The notes under the pieces were generated by a model, which was not told the DNA's origin, ran no database searches, and saw nothing but the letters and a program-made list of their open reading frames with translations. The position numbers and the translations under genes were made by a program. Of a stretch of 64,000 nt of DNA, positions 60,502-64,000 are shown piece by piece. Within the stretch, counting starts at the first letter, position 1; each line of letters opens with the position of its first letter. The stretch is from Ceratopteris richardii. Taxonomy: Eukaryota > Streptophyta > Polypodiopsida > Polypodiales > Pteridaceae. The stretch spans positions 198,940,260 through 199,004,259 of the forward strand of contig CM035414.1 in assembly GCA_020310875.1 (NCBI GenBank), in the 5' to 3' direction.

Positions 60502-60687
60502 TGAAGGGGTTTGGAGTGCAGAAGAAGAGGAAGGAGGAGATGGAACGAGAGAGAAGAGAGGAGAGACGCGCGGATATGCGTGGGAGCCTCGAAACCCACA
60601 TAATGATCTCCGTCGAGGCAATGCTCTATAACTGATGTATATATATGAATATGGGGGTAAGGTCACATGACCCTTACATCCCCAACA
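60502..60687 (-). repeat. 3' LTR of the minus-strand element (186 bp)
   Basis: TG...CA ends, and a TATATATA stretch at 60637-60645. It sits directly against gypsy coding sequence. Its start, with the purine tract just upstream, is enclosed by an inverted repeat (GGTCACATGACCCTT at 60661 and AAGGGTCAATGTGACC at 60699). Confidence 0.7.
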
Positions 60688-60795
60688 ATCTCCCACTTAA
60701 GGGTCAATGTGACCATAAGTGGAAAAATATACAAAGAATGATGTAGGACTATACAATAATGTACAGGAAGAGTCTAGATCTCTACCCATACCAGA

Positions 60796-62544
60796 TCAGC
60801 CTACACCAACTGCCTCGAACAAGGTGTATCCATGCACCTCAAACTGCTCTAGACTCATATCGACAAGAGTCGAGCTCATATCTGACTGATGCAAGAACTG
60901 ATGAAGTTCCTGCAAAGCTCCCACTCGCTCCATGCCTATGTCAATCATCGAACGACTGACAACTCCAAGTGCAAATGCTCCAATAGCAACTGCAATGTCT
61001 GGTCTCGAGCATAACAACTCGTACATCAAACTCCCGAATGCTGACGAAACATATGCTATCCTGGCTAACCTAAGCATGTCAGCCATGCCTCTATCCAAGG
61101 CATCCAAAGCACCATCGTCAAGACCAACATGTCCTGACATATCTATGTCAACATCTGGCATGAGCGAATCCAAGAATGACTGCATAACTGCTGACTCCTC
61201 AGCATCTAAATCAGCCATGCTCACAACCAAGGATGTATCTAGCTGTGCATCCTGAGAGCTAGTATGCTCTGGCATACACTGTGTATCATAAGAGCTATCG
61301 TGCTCTACCACACCAAGTGTATCATCATGCTCCACATGAGCTGATTGCACAACATCAACACCAAGATCCATCTGATGATCTAACTCTAAGTGAGTATCAT
61401 CACAATGCTCTACATGAGAATCCACATCATGCTCTAAAGCATCCAACTGATCATCCAAAGTGTGCTCCAAATGAGCATCCACATGATCAACAAAATCATG
61501 CTCTATATAAGCATCATGAGCATCCAAAACATGCTCTACATGTGCATCCATCTGAGCATCTGAATCCTGCCATACATGTGCATCATGAATGTCAATAGAC
61601 ATATGTGTAGGTAGAAAAAATGAGACATGACGAGTCTCACATCGCACATAAGGCTGAACTCCCACTGAGACGAGACTGTCTCTCACATGAAGTACCTGCA
61701 GTGGATACATGTGCCCAACCCTGGCACCTCTAACAAGCATAAGCTGTCCCAACTGCAACTGAAAATGATGCTCACCAAGGAATGCATAGCATCTGCTCTC
61801 CTGTAATTGGCTAACTGAAATCAAGCTCATAGGGAATGAAGGCACATAACGTACATGTCTAAGCATAAGTGATGCTCCACTAGGTAGCATAATGCATACA
61901 TCTCCTGCACCCTCAATATCATATGTCGTACCATCAGGCATGTGCACACATCCACGACTCTCACTTGAGAATCGACAAAACCACTCACGATATGGAGTAA
62001 CATGAAAAGTGGCTAATGCATCAAGCAACCAAGCCATATGTGTGCTATCTAATGAGCAAGAGGAATCATGAGATGAACCATAGGAGAAAGTGATATCTCC
62101 ATCACTAGCATAATCAACTGCCATAGAATCTCCTGAAACCACTACCTGATCTGCATCACGTGCATATCTCTGACATCGTCGTCGCATCCGCCTGAAGCAA
62201 CATCGTCGAATATGGCCCTCATGACCACAGTGCCAACATCGAAGTCGTCGATGTGATCTATGTCTCACATGAGTCAATGGACTCGCATACATATCATGTA
62301 GTCTCTGCCATAATGCACTACTCGTCTCCTCATACATAACAGACTCATATATAGAATCCACAAGCTGTAACCGGATAGTGGAGCTGGCCAATGCATCCAT
62401 ATCCATCCATACATGATCGGGCATGTCACGAGGCCTCTGTGCATCTCTATGCACATACATGTGTAACCCTGCACGAACCAATGTATGCCACATCTGAGCT
62501 TTCCATCTCGGAAAGTCAGTGCCATCAAATCGAGAAGACATCAT
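60796..62544 (-). CDS. Gag-protease-like ORF with His/Asp-rich repeat, uninterrupted (582 aa)
   Basis: The ATG at 62544 gives MMSSRFDGTDFPRWKAQMW, a copia-type gag start. After a shortened gag (to about residue 95) comes a CCHC knuckle CWHCGHEGHIRRCC. A protease-like domain follows: WLLDALATFHVTPYREWF, where the family has LDSGASFHVTP, so the catalytic Asp stays but the Ser-Gly does not, then VRYVPSFPMSLISVSQLQES. About 150 residues rich in His, Asp and Val follow, built on (D/E)AH(V/L)EH-like units about 11 residues apart. The C-terminus has GSLMYELLCSRPDIAVAIGA, a scrap of the copia RT-RNase H junction. GAG-pre-integrase, integrase and RT are absent. It has no stop in 582 codons, unlike every other element ORF here. 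It may be a non-autonomous gag gene under selection, or simply young. Confidence 0.65.
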   Translation of the reverse strand: MMSSRFDGTDFPRWKAQMWHTLVRAGLHMYVHRDAQRPRDMPDHVWMDMDALASSTIRLQLVDSIYESVMYEETSSALWQRLHDMYASPLTHVRHRSHRRLRCWHCGHEGHIRRCCFRRMRRRCQRYARDADQVVVSGDSMAVDYASDGDITFSYGSSHDSSCSLDSTHMAWLLDALATFHVTPYREWFCRFSSESRGCVHMPDGTTYDIEGAGDVCIMLPSGASLMLRHVRYVPSFPMSLISVSQLQESRCYAFLGEHHFQLQLGQLMLVRGARVGHMYPLQVLHVRDSLVSVGVQPYVRCETRHVSFFLPTHMSIDIHDAHVWQDSDAQMDAHVEHVLDAHDAYIEHDFVDHVDAHLEHTLDDQLDALEHDVDSHVEHCDDTHLELDHQMDLGVDVVQSAHVEHDDTLGVVEHDSSYDTQCMPEHTSSQDAQLDTSLVVSMADLDAEESAVMQSFLDSLMPDVDIDMSGHVGLDDGALDALDRGMADMLRLARIAYVSSAFGSLMYELLCSRPDIAVAIGAFALGVVSRSMIDIGMERVGALQELHQFLHQSDMSSTLVDMSLEQFEVHGYTLFEAVGVG

Positions 62545-64000
62545 GCTGGCAATCCAAGAGACTAGCAATGTAACAAGAGACTAGAAATAATACTCTATCC
62601 TCAATAGGATCACACCTGCATATCCATATGCATAAGTCATATCACAAATGTCTCGATGGAGAAGGAACTATGTGAACCACCTGTCACATAACCATGCATC
62701 TAGCATGCATGTAAAACCATGAGCATGAGCTTGCTCACCAAATCTCCAAAGTGACCAAGTAGATATGAAAGAATCCTGGGAAAATTTCGGCAGAGTATCC
62801 CCTGTAAACTGAGCAATCAAACAAGATAACCAATAACCAAAGAACAATAAGTAACCTACCACCACCTGTCACTGATCCAACCAAAGATAATGGCAACTAC
62901 ATATGCCAAAAAGTGATAGCAATATATGCCAATACAATGGCAATACAACTCCCACTCAAGAATAAATCCTACAAGATGGTCCAACTTGTCACAAATAACC
63001 TGTGACCAAGTCCAAATGAATGGAGATAGTCAATGATCCAAAGCTATCGCACAAGCTTCAAGATCCACTAGAGCTCTCTTCTAGCATAAAAGCCGATAAA
63101 ATTTCGGCAGCATCTCCTCTGTAAAATGGACTCTAGAACCAAAATAACCATGTGGGAATCACCATCCACATATGCCAAGAATCACACTGGCAAATATATA
63201 TCAGTCAATGACCAAATGCTAATAATAGTGACAAACGAATGTGTAATTGAGGCTCCAATCTGGATCACGTACCTGCAAAGAAAACAAAGATACAAGTACC
63301 AAACAAGATCCAAAATCAACTCTCACAAAATTGTGTGCAACTGGTAACTAAATCCATAACCAAGTGGCATAAGCAAGATATAGACCACAATGCCACTATA
63401 CATCCATGATCGAACTCATGATGACATAAACCTCAAAAAAGAGTATACCACAATGTCATCTTACATGCCAAACATGTAACAAGATCATGCTCTACTCTCA
63501 TATGGAGGAGCTAACACAATGATCATACATGTACAATGTCTTGAAGCTCTGAAAATAAGAGCTTGCACACCATAAATTCTCTCTCGAAGAAGTTCCAAAG
63601 CAAATTCAACCTCCAAGTGCAATTAGGGTTGTTTGGGCAAAACTGTACTGCTCTGTGTTTTGCTGTTTCAGAGGTGATAACCTCTGAATCTGAACTTTTA
63701 GTCTTCAGCAAACTTGAAGATCTGCTTCTTGGCTACGTAACGACATAAAGAACACCTCAATCGGAGGTGTGTAGCTCAAGATATGCTTAAGACAAGCACC
63801 TGCTGTCAATTTCACTTTCACTTGCAACAGTACTGCTCTGTATTCTGCAATTTCGGTGACCTTGCATTGGGAATCTGAATCTGAGTTCTTCCACAAAGTT
63901 GTAGCTAACTTTTCAAGCTACGAGCAGCAAGTTGAATCATCGTATTTCGAGCTGTAGAACTCAAGTTATGACAAAAAAACCGACCTGCTGTCCTACTCAA
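62545..64000 (-). other. Leader of the minus-strand element
   Basis: No gene recognised. AAATTTCGGCAG followed by (C)TCC(C/T)CTGTAAA occurs twice (about 62787 and 63099). Near the window end two related ~90-bp segments carry GTACTGCTCTGT and GAATCTGAA (63642-63700 and 63828-63885). No primer-binding site or LTR was found, so the leader continues beyond 64000. Confidence 0.5.

Larger units (their letters stand above)
60497..64000 (-). mobile_element. Minus-strand LTR element with deleted pol, extends past the window
   Basis: Read on the minus strand: leader (64000-62545), an ORF (62544-60796), a purine-rich tract (about 60700-60688) and a 186-bp 3' LTR (60687-60502) that starts TGTTGGGGATG and ends CCCCTTCA. 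ATGAC (60497-60501) next to the LTR end would be one half of the target duplication. The 5' LTR is not in the window. The gag and protease parts are copia-type, but integrase and most of RT are missing. Confidence 0.75.

Overview
This window looks like repeat-dense nuclear DNA of a land plant with a large, TE-rich genome. It carries plant-type CACTA (En/Spm) transposons with the Transpos_assoc / Transposase_21 / DUF4218 / DUF4216 / Transposase_24 protein set, Ty1/copia and Ty3/gypsy retroelements, a methionine-tRNA primer-binding site, TTTAGGG-like motifs and spliceosomal introns. It is AT-rich and has no operons. I cannot name the species; a fern, lycophyte or gymnosperm is as plausible as an angiosperm. 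I see no intact host gene, rRNA, tRNA or CRISPR array.

Layout. 1-7246: two pieces of one CACTA family (1-1434 and 2528-7246) separated by a 1-kb dispersed repeat. The second ends in a clean TIR planted inside the reverse transcriptase of a minus-strand Ty1/copia remnant (7247-10186, with LTR remains to about 11.1 kb). 11.2-15.7 kb: mostly unrecognised DNA with microsatellites, a 52-bp tandem repeat, a possible DUF4216 scrap and a solitary CACTA-type end. 15.8-24.1 kb: a cluster of broken copies of a plant LRAT/NC-domain gene (two-exon copies at 16544-18713 and 21796-24009, a 700-bp tandem duplication, C-terminal and inverted exon-1 fragments). 24.2-25.0 kb: a CACTA 3' fragment; then a gag-like remnant.

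27073-39293: a 12.2-kb CACTA element bounded by TIRs and a GTT target-site duplication. It contains long microsatellites, a telomere-motif-rich AT-rich leader, broken TNP2- and TNPA-type genes, and a 3.4-kb foreign segment holding a DEAD-box RNA helicase fragment. 39.4-41.3 kb: an inverted LRAT fragment and another CACTA 3' end with TIR. 41.5-42.7 kb: a copia remnant. 42.9-45.1 kb: a tandemly duplicated dispersed repeat.

47.3-60.5 kb: a Ty3/gypsy element of unusual RT type, broken by stops and split by a nearly complete Ty1/copia element (53244-60053; two 1271-bp LTRs, PBS, PPT, near-perfect CTGTY duplication). Its 3' end is cut by a third, minus-strand LTR element (60502 to beyond the window) with a long uninterrupted ORF that fuses gag, a mutated protease and a His/Asp-rich repeat. 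The nesting gives an order: gypsy first, copia and the minus-strand element later; copia remnant first, CACTA copy later.

The points most worth follow-up are a ~40-bp-stem hairpin conserved near the 3' end of four CACTA copies, the amplification of LRAT fragments beside CACTA ends, the captured helicase fragment, the divergent gypsy lineage and the intact His/Asp ORF.
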